Shown here piece by piece: positions 53,357-63,948 of a stretch of DNA of 64,000 nucleotides. Within the stretch, counting starts at the first letter, position 1. Every line of letters starts with the position of its first letter. The position numbers were made by a program, and so were the translations under genes. The notes below the pieces were generated by a model. That model made no database searches and was not told the origin of the DNA. It worked only from the letters and a program-made list of their open reading frames with translations. This DNA comes from Ceriagrion tenellum (lineage: Eukaryota > Arthropoda > Insecta > Odonata > Coenagrionidae). The stretch covers positions 25,454,373-25,518,372 of the forward strand of contig OY720643.1 of assembly GCA_963169105.1 (NCBI GenBank), in the 5' to 3' direction.

Positions 53357-54462
53357 TTAGGTAGTTTAAGCGAGAGAGTTCCCTAGTCATAATGTAGACC
53401 AAATTCGAATCATACTTTTTCAATTCATCTGCAATAGGGAGCATGAATTAAATTAAGGGTGCAATAAAATACTGACATAAAGCTGAAATTCTAGGTATTT
53501 ACATAAAAATTATTAAATTAAGTCTTTAACTTGACTCATTTTTTTTCACTCGGGACGTTTAAAACTCCTCCGCAACGATAGGTTTTTAAGTGCTCCTAAA
53601 AAATTTACTGCCGCGACAATATGATTTATTTTTTTAAATAACCGAGAAAACATTAAATACACACCAATATTTTTTTGACGGGATCTAGGTGTTACAAATT
53701 CCTCATATTTTAAATTAAGGTATCCGAGCGAGATAGTTCCCTAGTCATAACAGAGACCATATACGAAATATACGTTTTAATTTCACCATCTGCGAGACAC
53801 ATGAATTAAATATTGCATTGTTCATGGCGTAATAAGATTGTTATATATGACATAAATTGTAAGTATAAAAATGAAAATATCTAAATAAGTCTTTAACTTG
53901 ACTAATTTTTTTCGCGCGGTGCGTTTGAAACTCCTTCAAAACGGAAGGTTTTTTGTGATATCCGAGAATCTACTGGGGTGACAAAATGATTAATTTTCAA
54001 ATATAGTTGACGAAACATGCGAACTACACGCTGTTAGTTTTTTTTCATCTGAGTGTTAGAAAAACCTCATTTTGTAAATAATGTCTCTCTGGAGTGCAAA
54101 TATGTACCATTTTCCACGTAAAAGGGCTGGTATTTTTTGAAAATATCTCCGAAAGTAATGTGGTAAGGGGTTGAATTTTTGGTATCATTAGAAGGGTGAG
54201 ATATTTTTCTTTAAAATGAAACCAAATTCATTGATATTCAGTAAAACGATATTTCACTCAAACAACCTTAAGTCTCTCTGGAGTGTATAAAAGTATCATT
54301 TCCCATGTAAAATGGCTGGTATTTTTCGTCAAAAATGAGAAAAAGTACTTCGGTATGGGGATGATATTTTGACGTCTTTGGAAGGGTGAGATGTTTTTCT
54401 TTAAAATGTAAATAACGTCATCGAATTCTAGGTGAAATGATATTTTGCCCAAACTAACTTAA
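53357..54462 (+). mobile_element. TTAA-flanked MITE, copy 7, split by copy 8
   Basis: The left half is 53357-53718 (TTAGGTAGTTTAAGCGAGAG, TAGTTCCCTAGTCATAATG-like landmarks) and the right half about 54268-54462 (TCTCTCTGGAGTGTATAAAA ... ATATTTTGCCCAAACTAAC then TTAA). The halves join seamlessly when copy 8 and one TTAA are removed: ...ATTTTAAATTAAGTCTCTCTGG, compared with ATTTTTAATATAAGGTCTCTCTGG in copy 9. Confidence 0.9.
53715..54271 (+). mobile_element. TTAA-flanked MITE, copy 8, inserted in copy 7
   Basis: It starts TTAA-GGTATCCGAGCGAGATAG and ends ATTTCACTCAAACAACC-TTAA. The nesting shows directly that the unit moves as GGTA...TACC between duplicated TTAA. Copy 7 shows more decay than copy 8, as expected if it is older. 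Confidence 0.95.
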
Positions 54463-55054
54463 CCAACGCTACCCAGATGAAATAAAGGTTCTCAACCACG
54501 CCTAATCATAGAAGCAGCGAACGCGGTGATTTTGCTTTCCATACCTCTGAGGGAGCATTGTAATGACTAACAAACTCATCCGCCTGCTTTCCTCCAAGCC
54601 TCTTTTCCTATCAGATACTTCCGGGGAGAAGCTACCGTTCGAATAAAGCGATATCCTCCCAGCTAATCTGTATTCCCGGGACAGTGTGCCGAGCGGATCC
54701 CATCGGATTTACAGTTTGCATTCTCAAGCCTCACTCTTAAATCCCACGATCGAAAACACCTTATGACTGCAGATGACTGATGCATTCCCGGAAGCTTACG
54801 AGTTCGCATGGTTCTCTCATGGCGGTAAATGAGATCAAAATCTTCCCTTTGAGCTCACAACTTTCGGGCAATATCCATATGATCAACAGTAAAACAAAAA
54901 ATCCGTTCAATTTTTGGCGGAAGAGGTCAACAATTAAGGGAGAATAAAATCGAACATTTTTCTTAACAATGCCTAAGAAAAGTCTTTTATGGTGAAATAT
55001 CATTGCATAACTTGGCTAGTTAATTTCATATGCCATATCCTTACGAACTTGGCA
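54463..55054. other. Unassigned A/T-rich DNA
   Basis: Nothing recognised. The 80-codon minus frame at 54761-55003 has no motif. Confidence 0.4.
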
Positions 55055-55455
55055 CTATGGCACTCCATGGATCGGAAGCATGGACATTTGGAAAATCTGA
55101 CCGGAAGAGACTAGAACCCTTCGAAAACTGGTGCTGGAGGAGGATACTGAAGATTAAAAGGACGGATTAATATAAGAAGTGATGAACTGTACGGAAGAGA
55201 AAAGGACCATATGGAACAATATAGAAACAAGAAGAACAAGATGGATTGGACACACACTGAGACACAATGGGCTTGTGAAAAACATAATTAAAGGCAAAAT
55301 AGAGGGAAAAGTCCCCAGAGGAAGACCCAGGAATAAGTTCATGGACCAAATAAAGAGAAACGTACATAAGCGAGATACCAGGAAGTTAGGGAACTAGTAT
55401 TTGATAGGGAAGGATTGATGGCTGCAGTCAACCAATCTTAGGATTGAACGATCAA
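55055..55455 (+). pseudogene. LINE family 2 reverse transcriptase 3' fragment
   Basis: The plus strand reads A-L-H-G-S-E-A-W, R-R-I-L-K-I-K-R-T-D, E-K-R-T-I-W-N-N-I, T-R-R-T-R-W-I-G-H-T-L-R-H-N-G-L-V-K-N-I and V-P-R-G-R-P-R-N-K-F-M-D-Q-I-K. The 72-codon frame 55179-55397 covers the last part intact. Small deletions break the frame before it. It is the best-preserved family 2 end and served as the reference for the split copy at 45.5 kb. The minus-strand frames here are shadows. Confidence 0.85.
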
Positions 55456-56405
55456 TGACGATCCTCATGAAAGGTTAAAGGGTATGAATTAATAAAACGT
55501 AGGTAGGTCACAGGCAGAGATTAAAAATCAGAGATAATTATTTAGAAAACATCGTTAACACGTATCGATTTACTTATTGAAGACCGGTGGAGACAACGGT
55601 AACCTCAGCTTCCAAAGGAGGTTAGTGATTAGAAGCGTCAATTAGTGAGATGATTTCAATAATTAAAATTTCTAGAGTATATTGGACGGAAGCAAAGTTG
55701 GCTGGGAGAACAGGTAATGAGAGGCAAATGGATGCAGAACACCGCGATAGTTAGGAGGAATATAGTAAAGCGGGGAAGAGGAAGAAAGAGAACAAGCTTT
55801 AAGGAGGAAAATTAAGAGAGGTAGTACGTATGATGCGATCATTATTCCTGTCCATTTGAATAAACAAGTAGATTGCACTCGTAATAATTGGCAAATAATT
55901 GGCATTGAATACACTGGAAAAAACTGCACTAACACTAACTTAACTACACTGTCAATAGTAATGTCACAGGCTATGTGAATGCCTCGTGCCTTGGATTGAG
56001 GTTACGGAGTAGAGCTACTGTTCCAAAACCTAATAACGAAGCTTTTAGGAATCTTTTTGTTATTGCGTTCCCAATATGTTTAAGCACCTACCACTGCATA
56101 TTGCCTCTTCAAAGTCGGCCAAAATACTTTTAAGAGAATTCAAAATATGGATTTTTTGTTAAAAATATTGAAGATTATTTCTACTTTCTAAGAACAATTT
56201 TTATAACTTATGGTATGTATTTGGGAAATTAAAATTAATATTGTTACACAAAACATTATGCATGTGCTTGTTCTCCATCCTATTCTTCGGCCTCCGATCG
56301 TGTGAACACACTTTGTAATACATTTTTATATATTATATACTGCAAACTCCATTGTTATATTTTATATCTTGTGGCTCCGCACAAGTCAGTTACGTGTTAT
56401 TGGCC
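55456..56405. other. Unassigned A/T-rich DNA
   Basis: Nothing recognised. The purine-rich 55680-55830 stretch is low complexity. Confidence 0.4.
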
Positions 56406-56835
56406 ACTTCAACAGAGAAAAGACCTCAGACTTTCCCGGCGTATGTAGTCGTTGAAGGTTATTCGGGCTTCCCACCGGGTCAAACTCTCCATCTTGGCCG
56501 ACGTGTCGATGAACGAATCGTCCATCGTCGTCACGGCATGTGATCCTGGTGAGAGAGTAATTGTACTAGGTGACATGAACGGCTGGGTTGGTGTGAGGCG
56601 GGATGCACCTGAGAGAGTGGTTGGGCCATTTGGTGACCCTCGAGTGAGTGATAACGGTGAAAACTTGGTGAGTGTGTGCTTGGATAAAGGATTGCTTGTA
56701 TCGCATACGAGGTTTAAACATAAGAGAATACATATGCCCTGATGACGACGGATGACTGGTTCATCGAAATGTCGGTCGAGATGGAGAGTTTGATCCGGTG
56801 GGAAGCCCGAATAACCTTCAACAACTTCAACAGAG
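56406..56835. mobile_element. Fold-back element 9 carrying a LINE piece, 12-bp target duplication
   Basis: The element 56418-56823 is flanked by ACTTCAACAGAG at 56406-56417 and 56824-56835. Its arms, GTTGAAGGTTATTCGGGCTT (from about 56449) and the complement AAGCCCGAATAACCTTCAAC near 56822, are long and well paired and reach inward to about 56541 and 56731. Where the other fold-back elements have a short loop, this one has a 190-bp LINE endonuclease fragment. The hammerhead-like core is degenerate (CTGATGACGACG ... CATCGAAATGTCGGTC at 56739-56777). Confidence 0.85.
56543..56735 (+). pseudogene. LINE apurinic-like endonuclease domain fragment
   Basis: In frame with the ORF 56452-56742, it reads D-P-G-E-R-V-I-V-L-G-D-M-N-G-W-V-G, then V-G-P-F-G-D-P, D-N-G-E-N-L-V-S-V-C and L-L-V-S-H-T-R-F-K-H-K-R-I-H. 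The G-D-M-N motif with V-G after it, N-G-E-x-L and the F-x-H-K end match the central-to-late part of LINE-type endonucleases (endonuclease/exonuclease/phosphatase fold). About 64 residues remain without a stop, which is surprising for a dead fragment, but the N-terminal catalytic Glu and the later S-D-H are absent. It lies precisely between the two arms. Confidence 0.75.
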
Positions 56836-58735
56836 GTTTTTTCCTCAGGGGTGTCTATGTTCCACTAAATGATTGTGAAAATTTGTATGAATGTTTTTAG
56901 TATGTAAAAGTGGCGGAATAAAATATATGAAAAAGAATACATGAATAACTCGCACCTGGTTTCAATTCAAAGTATCGTCTTCTTGCAAGTGTTTACAGAT
57001 TTTGCCGGCTTATTTAGGGACTAGTAGAGAGGGGGCAGGGTGGGGTAGAGATGGTAGGGTTGGGTTGGTAAGACACGTTAGGGGAAGGAAGGTCGGGGGT
57101 AAGGTTCAAGAGGTCTGACGCACTGATCCCTCATAACCCTCTCACGACCCCTGACCTCACCCTGAAACTTATTCCCTATTTTTGCCCACTCCATCCAACC
57201 ACTCCGCCCACTTCTCACGCAATACCTGCGCTTAAACAGACAAACTATACAATAATTTTCTTAAGGGCGGTATTTGTATCGCAAGTATACACCAGGTCCG
57301 TAATGAATAATAATTTCTACTGCTAAAGGAGAGGAGCTAAAATTAAATGAACGCAAACAATACATCCGCGGAGTGTCAAAAAATAGATCAGAAAGAAATT
57401 TCGCTCGGCAATGACATAAATGTATCTCTACGCTTGAAACTATTGGTGATGAAGTAAACATTACACTGTCGCGTAAACATTACAGCTCTTCTGTCATGTC
57501 CCTAGGGGCTGTCCATAACCCACGTAGACACCAAACGGGGGGAGGAGTACGAGGGTTGTCAACGAAGGTCCACGTTGGGGGTGATGCGAGAGTTGGAAGG
57601 ATGGCTACGAAGGCAATGGTAATTATGTACATTTTAAAGTAAATGACAGATTATCATGGCTACAAGAATAGTTTTTCTTATAATTACCTTTCCTTAAAAC
57701 CAGAAATTGATTTTTTCGGTAATTCTAGGCGTTTAACTATTCTTATCCATGCCATCAGCATAACCATACTAATGAAGCATATCAGTTACATATACGTCTT
57801 TAAACTGATTAACAAATATTTATTTCTTTTCATCACAAGCGAGAGAATAATGATGTCAAGTTGTAGGAAATTGGGATCGAAAGAACTCAGGAAAGAAGAA
57901 AATTGTCATTCACCCTCACCGTACCTGAGCCGGAAGTAAGATTGAATGGATTACTATAGGCATTGTCTCAAGAGAAGACCACGCAACGGATAGCGAAATA
58001 AACTCGGGTTCACCACCGGCATATACAATTAATATCCGAGCCAAACGTCAAGTCTTTCCTCACGCATTGTCGTATCATCACGGCTATCTCGGGAATCTTT
58101 ACGACAACTTGCCCAAGGGCACCATTTAGCACTCTTAAAAAGACATTTTATGGGACGTTTCCCCTCGCCAAACGGCCACCTCTGTCCTCAAGGACATGGG
58201 TGTGTTAACTCCTGCGTAAATCCGAGAAAAATAGTCGCCACGGGAGACAACTCGGTTATTTCCGCCGATGAAAAACAACGAAATTATTCAATTAGCTTTG
58301 TTTGACTGAAAAAAGAGGGTAAATACCCCTTCACGGTCTACTTTAAACCAAAAAGTCACCGTTCACAGTGGTACTCAAATTGCCATTAACTATTCCGAAA
58401 GTTATCAAAGACGTATCCTTATTCTATAAACTTTTATATCTGGAAATTGTTCTTTAGGTGAGTTGATGAATGAATCAAGACGCGCAGAGCAAATTAATTT
58501 TTGAGACGTCAAAAGATTACTCATTTGTAAGTTCATAGATCGCTCATTTCTTCAGCAATGGCCTGTACCATCCTTTTTCGTCCATAAAAAAAGCCTTAGC
58601 ACACAATATCGAATGCAGCAACGGCCGTAACCATGGAGCTTTTCTCGAAAAGGGGGACAATGACACAAAAATCATGTTTGACTCAAGTCGTCTAAACTTC
58701 TTAATTCAATCCGAAGATTCTTGCCTGATTGATTA
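56836..58735. other. Unassigned; G-rich tract at 57028-57112
   Basis: A purine-rich strand (GGGGGCAGGGTGGGGTAGAG) is followed by a pyrimidine-rich segment at 57125-57200. The rest is A/T-rich. The 98-codon frame at 57643-57939 has no recognised motif. Confidence 0.35.
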
Positions 58736-58927
58736 AACTTAAGACTTTTGCATTATGCAGAAATAAAATGAGCATTTTCCACAAAGATAAAATTTACTTC
58801 GACCCGGAATTCAATGTTTATACATCGTCATCACTTGATGATGATCTATAAACATGAAACCCAGGTCGAAGTAAATTTTATCTTCGTGGAAAATTGCTTA
58901 TTTTATATCTGCATTCGTCTTAATTTA
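58736..58927. mobile_element. Fold-back element 10
   Basis: Arms from about 58737 (CTTAAGAC, GCAGAAATAAAATGAGCATT) and to about 58926 (complement) are long with mismatches. The centre is a perfect CATCATCA/TGATGATG. The right arm holds TTGATGATGAT ... CATGAAACCCAGGTC (core-like; first C changed to T), then an A/T stretch and CGTGGAAAATT. No target duplication found. Confidence 0.75.
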
Positions 58928-59699
58928 TTCACCAGTAAATCAAAATCACATGTTAGACAGACAAAATACAGTTTTTCCGTGAACTGAACTCCGCGAAACA
59001 ATACCGTGAATTTTATCCGAAATCAAATCGAACATAATGAAAGCCTCGTACCTAAAACCCTCGTTACATGCAGAGTCATGAAAATTGTTGGAGCGACCTT
59101 GGAGATTAATTAATCGTAGAGAATCTTAAATAGTGCTCGTGTAAGAGTTTGGAAAAAATGAACCTGAAGCAAAAAATACCGACGCGCAAATCATGCGTAG
59201 GACTGTCAGAACGTGCTGAAGCATGAAAGTTAAGATATTCATCTTGCTTGACGGACAGACAAACATTTTTTCCAAACGTCCTTCACAAATATTATCTCGA
59301 CAGCGAAGGTGAAGCTCAGGGAGGAAAAACTATCCACAGTACGCTTAAGCAATGACTGACAAGGAAAACTTTACACTTCGGGGAAATAAAAAAGAGGAAA
59401 ACACAATATTGCGCAAAGAGAGATGACGTTTAAGTTTGAACGTTAATCCATTTTCTTGCTGTTACGCTTTAAGATCGACAACAAGGAGAATAAAGACCGG
59501 TTTTGAGGCATTTCGTCCCCCTCAAAACCCGTTTTATCGAAATATTTAGGCTAAATAGGCATCATTAGGAGTAACCTGTTCGTCATGTACTCTGACAGAG
59601 AACACCTCCACGGTATTTTACAGAGAAATCTGTATTTTTTTACCAAGATATTATATTTTGCTTGGATTTCCAAGGACAATGGATGACAGAATTGTATCC
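58928..59699. other. Unassigned A/T-rich DNA
   Basis: A short inverted repeat, GGTTTTGAGG/CCTCAAAACC, with loop CATTTCGTCCC, lies at about 59492-59528. Nothing else recognised. Confidence 0.4.
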
Positions 59700-59714
59700 T
59701 TCATCACTAACTTC

Positions 59715-60470
59715 GCGAAAACTCTAATTCTCATGCCAACCTGGCAAATAAATTTATTAAACAGGGATGGAGGGTGCAATTCCAAAACAAATACACATGA
59801 TGACACATCTGAAGCATACGACTCTATTACACTCAATGAAGGTAATGCCAAACACATGAGGTCTTTCCGTGATCAATACATTAGCGCCCGGAAAATCATT
59901 ATAAAAAATTTCTAACACCAACCTAGAAAAAGAATTTACTAAACCAGGATGGAAAGTGAAATTCTTAAAAAATACGTGCGATAAAACATCTGAAGCATAG
60001 GATTGCATCGCATTCAATAAAACCAAACCCAAATTCATGAGGTTTTTCCGTGATCAATACATGAGCTTCAGGTGTATCATTATAAAAATTTCTCATGCCA
60101 ACCTAGAGCATGAATTTACAAAACAGGGTTGGTAGGTGAAATTCTCAAATAATAATAATAACAACGTACGATAAAACATCTGAAGCATACGACTGCTTTA
60201 TGCTCAATAAAACCACAACCAAACTCATGAGGTTTTTCCGTGATCAATCCATGAGCTTCAGAAAAATCATCATTAAAAAATTTCAAATGCCCACCTAGAA
60301 ACACAATTTAATAAACTAGGATGGAAGATGAAATTCCAGAAAAAATATGTACGTTAAAACATCAGAAGCATACGACTGATTCACACTCAATACAACCAAA
60401 GCCAAATAATAAGGTCTTTACGCGATGAATTCATGAGCTTCAGGAAAATCGTTCTAAAAAATTCTCGCAG
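59715..60470 (+). repeat. Tandem satellite, ~180-bp unit, four copies
   Basis: Units start at about 59729, 59910, 60090 and 60282 and the array ends near 60462 (periods 181, 180, 192, 180). Shared blocks are CATGCCAACCTAG, ACAAAACAGG.TGG, CATCTGAAGCATACGACT, CATGAGG.TTTTCCGTGATCAA and ATCATTATAAAAAATTTC. Copies differ at 10-20% of sites by eye, older than the 49.7-kb array. Open frames on both strands recur with the period and are shadows. Confidence 0.9.
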
Positions 60471-61195
60471 TTCTGAGAGAAGTTAATCTCTACTTTTTGC
60501 CCAATCATCTACTTATTTCATCTAACGACACCTTCCGAAATAATATCCAGAAGTGCTGGTGATGATGTTATGTCAAAGTACCTAAGGATTCAACAGCTGA
60601 GGGCTTGGCACGTGAAATACATAGAAGGGAAAACACCGATGAGATTGGGGAAAAAATCACCCGGATTAATCACGGCTTTCTCGAGCTTGTATTAGTGAAA
60701 TAGGATGAGGTAACACAAGAGAAAATAGTGAGGCGAGCTCGGATTCAGCGCCTAGAAAAATACGGGCAAGGGATTTATCGGCCCGCACGCCGATTCCATC
60801 CGCCTACTAATACCGAACTGAATGCATGAGAGCGCTTTCCACTCTGCGAGAGGAAGCGAAATACGACAGACAGGTTTATCGGAACATTCCCTCCTCTCGG
60901 ACTACCCACTTTTGGGACAGAAATTATCGATTTAAAGTCGTCAATGGGTTACGCTCTCAAACACGCCGCCTCCCACTCCTTTGTTTCAAACGCCCGGCCC
61001 ACCTTTTCCTTTAATACGCGCCTTCTGCAGTCGCTTTAAACTCGGTTCCAAAATGCGAGTTCACATGTCCACCCAACATCCTATACCCTTATTTTTTGCA
61101 GAGTTTACCTTTTTACCTGGGCGTTCGAAGAGCTCCCGACGGCATTTCACACAACACTTATTCCACTGCACTAGACCGTACTGAAATCAGGACAC
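60471..61195. other. Unassigned DNA
   Basis: No feature recognised. The 62- and 67-codon frames in 60826-61184 have no motif. Confidence 0.4.
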
Positions 61196-61758
61196 TTAAT
61201 GTAGTGCGAGCGAGATAGTTCCCTAATGATAAAAGAGACCGTATTCGATACACACGTTTTAATTTCACCAACTGAGAGACAAACGAATTAAATATTGCAT
61301 AATTAACTGTGGAATAAATTTGTTTTACGTGACAGAAATTGTAAGTAATTAAATGAATATATCTAAATGAGTCTTTAACTTGACTCAGTTTTTTCACGCG
61401 GTACGTTTGAAATTCCATCAAAACGGAAGGTTTATTGTGATCCCGAAGAATGTATTGCGGTGACAGTATGATTAATTTAAAAAAAATAGTTGAGAAAACA
61501 CACAAACCACACACTGTTGATTTTTTGAACGGATCAAAGTGTAGGAAATGCTTCATTTTTAATATAAGGTCTCTCTGGAGTATATACACGTACCAATTCC
61601 CATATAAAAGGGATGGCATTTTTGGCAAATATCTCGGAAAGTAATGCGGTAAGGAGTTGAAATTTTGATGTCAATGGAAGGATGATATATTTTTCTTAAA
61701 AATGAGACCAAATTCCTTGACTTCTAGGTAAAATGATATTTCGCTCAAACTACCTTAA
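61196..61758 (+). mobile_element. TTAA-flanked MITE, copy 9
   Basis: Both TTAA sites are intact (61196-61199 and 61755-61758). The left terminus is TGTAGTGCGAGCGAGATAG and the right ATTTCGCTCAAACTACC. At 563 bp it is complete, and it is most similar to copy 5. The 156-codon minus frame at 61158-61628 that overlaps it starts within and ends outside, with no motif, so it is treated as chance. Confidence 0.92.
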
Positions 61759-61804
61759 AATTCAATTGCGTTTCAAACACGCATCGATCTAAGTAGACGC
61801 ATTT

Positions 61805-62110
61805 TATTGAGGCAGAAATATGTGATGCGCACATGGAGGAGGATCGAGAAGGTGCAGTGGGCGGAGCGGAAGACAAACGAGGAGGTGCCTAGTATAGTAG
61901 GCGAGGAAAGGAAACTTCTGAATGAAAATAGGAGAGAGGCAAGATAGATGGTTGAATGGGACAATGGAAGGCAAAGGGTGACTCAAGGAGGTAATAGAAG
62001 GGAGAATGTTGGGTGAGCGAGGAAGAGGAAGGAAGAGCATAGGCTTTATGGACGGGATGAAGAAACGTAGGACGAACGCGGAAATGAAGAAAAATACTAG
62101 CGGAAGATAG
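61805..62110 (+). pseudogene. LINE family 2-like reverse transcriptase end, frameshifted
   Basis: DNA words in the family 2 order are seen: ACGAGGAGGTGCCTAGTATA (E-E-V), GTAGGCGAGGAAAGGAAACT (V-G-E-E-R-K-L-L), then GGAAGGCAAAGGGTG and CGAGGAAGAGGAAGGAAGAG (R-G-R-G-R). Several shifts break the frame. The minus-strand 116-codon frame (61804-62154) is its shadow. Confidence 0.6.
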
Positions 62111-62229
62111 GTCCTTGTACAAGTTAAAAATCTATAGGACTTTAACTCAGCCATTTAAACCGACCAAAACCGTAAAATCACTAAATCAATATTTAAAAAA
62201 AATTATTCTTCCAGTGAAGGGAGGCTTTC

Positions 62230-62960
62230 TTGAAAGTCGGAGTATCTCCTCCCGGTTTTCTACACTTTCAGGGTCCTATTTACCTACATCTACATCTACG
62301 TCATACCCTGCAAGCCATCCAAAGGGTGTGTGGCAGGGGGTGCTTTCGCACCAGGCATGCATGAATGATATGGCAGAACACTGACATTACACTAAAACCC
62401 GCGTACCACACATGCAAAGCGCCAATCAAAAATCTAATACCCAAGAAACATTCTATCTTCAATCGTTCCAACATGCAAGGGATACAAAGACTACTACTAC
62501 AGATTCAAAATATCATGCATAAATAAGAACATCAATATTTACATCATGCATAAATAAGAGAGTAGAGAATATAAAGAGAAAGAGATATCGATACTGTCTA
62601 GCTATTGTCACAATTCGAACTATTCATGAAAGATGATCACAGCTGTTATGGTCCCGAATGGTACGCGGAAAAAATGACATTTTATACCTATCGGTTCTAC
62701 AATCTAGCTCTCTAATTTTATTGGCGCGATCTAATCTGCCGTAGTACGAAGGGGTTAATAGTATGTTTTTTACGTCGTCAGTAAAATGATTTTCCTGAAA
62801 TTTAGTTACCTATAGTTCTTTCATTTTCGCCTCAGCATACCATACCCTTCTTCATCCTGTTCATGAGACCTATTCTCTGTCTTCCCCTCCCCCTTATCCC
62901 TCCTATTCTCTCGCGGCAGCATTCCTAGATGGCCCGTGCAAAGTTTTGATAAATCTGATG
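62230..62960 (-). pseudogene. LINE family 2-like 3' end, split by a family 1 LINE
   Basis: On minus, the 62823-62960 part (AGAATAGGTCTCATGAACAG, AGGCGAAAATGAAAG) is the polymerase end and the 62230-62285 part (GTAGAAAACCGGGAGGAGAT) the downstream 3' UTR. The same order without a gap occurs in the neighbouring copy at 62965-63130. The gap is the LINE 62287-62805. It is short and frame-broken. Confidence 0.6.
62280..62812 (-). mobile_element. CR1/Jockey-like LINE (family 1) 3' fragment, 7-bp target duplication
   Basis: The insertion 62287-62805 is flanked by TTACCTA at 62280-62286 and 62806-62812. Its 3' UTR (minus) contains GGCTTGCAGGGTATGACGTA with a GATGTAGATG tail. The remaining coding DNA corresponds to the last ~60 codons of the family 1 polymerase (compare TATCGGTTCTACAATCTAGC with 45.86 kb) with frame breaks. 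The target duplication confirms insertion as a 5'-truncated unit. Confidence 0.85.
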
Positions 62961-62964
62961 TATA

Positions 62965-63948
62965 CTCAATGCGTCAGAGAACCTCTTCCTAGATTTATAC
63001 ACTTTCAGGGGCCTATCTCCCTCTAGTATATCCTTTTTCGCCTCATCATAAGATCTACCCTTCTTCATCTCATCCATGAAACCTATTCTCCTTCTTCCCC
63101 TTCCCTATTAGCCCAACATCCTTTCCTCTATCACGCTCTTGGACTGGCCAATTGCCCCTTATTACAACCGCCAGCCACCTATACTACCTATCCCGGATTT
63201 CATTCAGAAGTTTCCTCTCCTCGCCCACCATCTCAAGCACTTCCTCGTCAGTCTTCCTCCTCCTTCACCTAATCTTATCCATTCTTCTCCATACCAACAT
63301 CTCAAACGTTTGCAGCCTATTCGCGTCATCTATTCTGGTCCAGGGGTCTAAGTTTCGGCCCCATACCACGCTACGCTCCATACCAAGCTCTTCACCAGCC
63401 TCTTCTTCACATCCTTACCCAAGGTACCTGTCATCAGCTCCTTCCTATTGCTAAACGCCTTCTTAGCTAAAGCTATCATCGTCCTCCTTATCCTATCTCT
63501 GCTATAATGCCAATTTTCTACAAGCGTACTGCCCAAGTACATAAAATGTTCTTCCTGCTCGAGTTTGTGCTCTCAACCTTTAAATACCAGCATCGCTTTC
63601 TTTGTCCTGGAGAACCTCATTGCTTTTGTCTTCTTCTAATTTCTCTTCATTTCGAATTTCCCGAACTGAATTTCTAAAGCATCTACTAGAGCTTGTAGTC
63701 CTTCAAGATCGACTAACCAGCGCCTTATCGTCCGCAAATCTAACAGACTTTATCAGCTGACCTCCCACTTTGATTCCCACACACTCCTTCGATTCGATTC
63801 CCAGCGATAAATACAGGAAAGAGTACAGTATTGGTCCAATATCTACATCAGACGAACACTTAGAGAGTAAACATAGCATTTTCAATTCACGGCGTACGAT
63901 ATTTTTCAGCAACATATTCACCGATACCTGACGCAGTGTAACATACAC
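62965..63948 (-). pseudogene. LINE reverse transcriptase, family 2-like, longest copy
   Basis: In order on minus: V-G-G-Q-L-I-K-S-V-R-F-A-D-D-K-A-L-V-S (63703-63948 frame, with the catalytic F-A-D-D), then M-Y-L-G-S-T-L-V-E-N and R-I-R-R-T-M-I-A-L-A-K-K-A-F, V-K-K-R-L-V-K-S-L-V-W-S-V-A-W-Y-G-A-E-T (63348-63542). The broken C-terminus follows to about 62965. Typical for the palm and thumb region of an insect non-LTR polymerase. Frameshifts separate the pieces, and it may continue beyond the window edge. The plus-strand frames are shadows. Confidence 0.85.

Noticed and set aside
59715..60470. CRISPR array
   Set aside because: Repeats of ~180 bp are contiguous and diverged, without short identical repeats or unique spacers, and the genome is eukaryotic.
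61158..61628. 156-codon minus-strand frame as a MITE-encoded protein
   Set aside because: Other copies of the same MITE (23.98 and 25.2 kb) do not keep this frame open, so it is chance.
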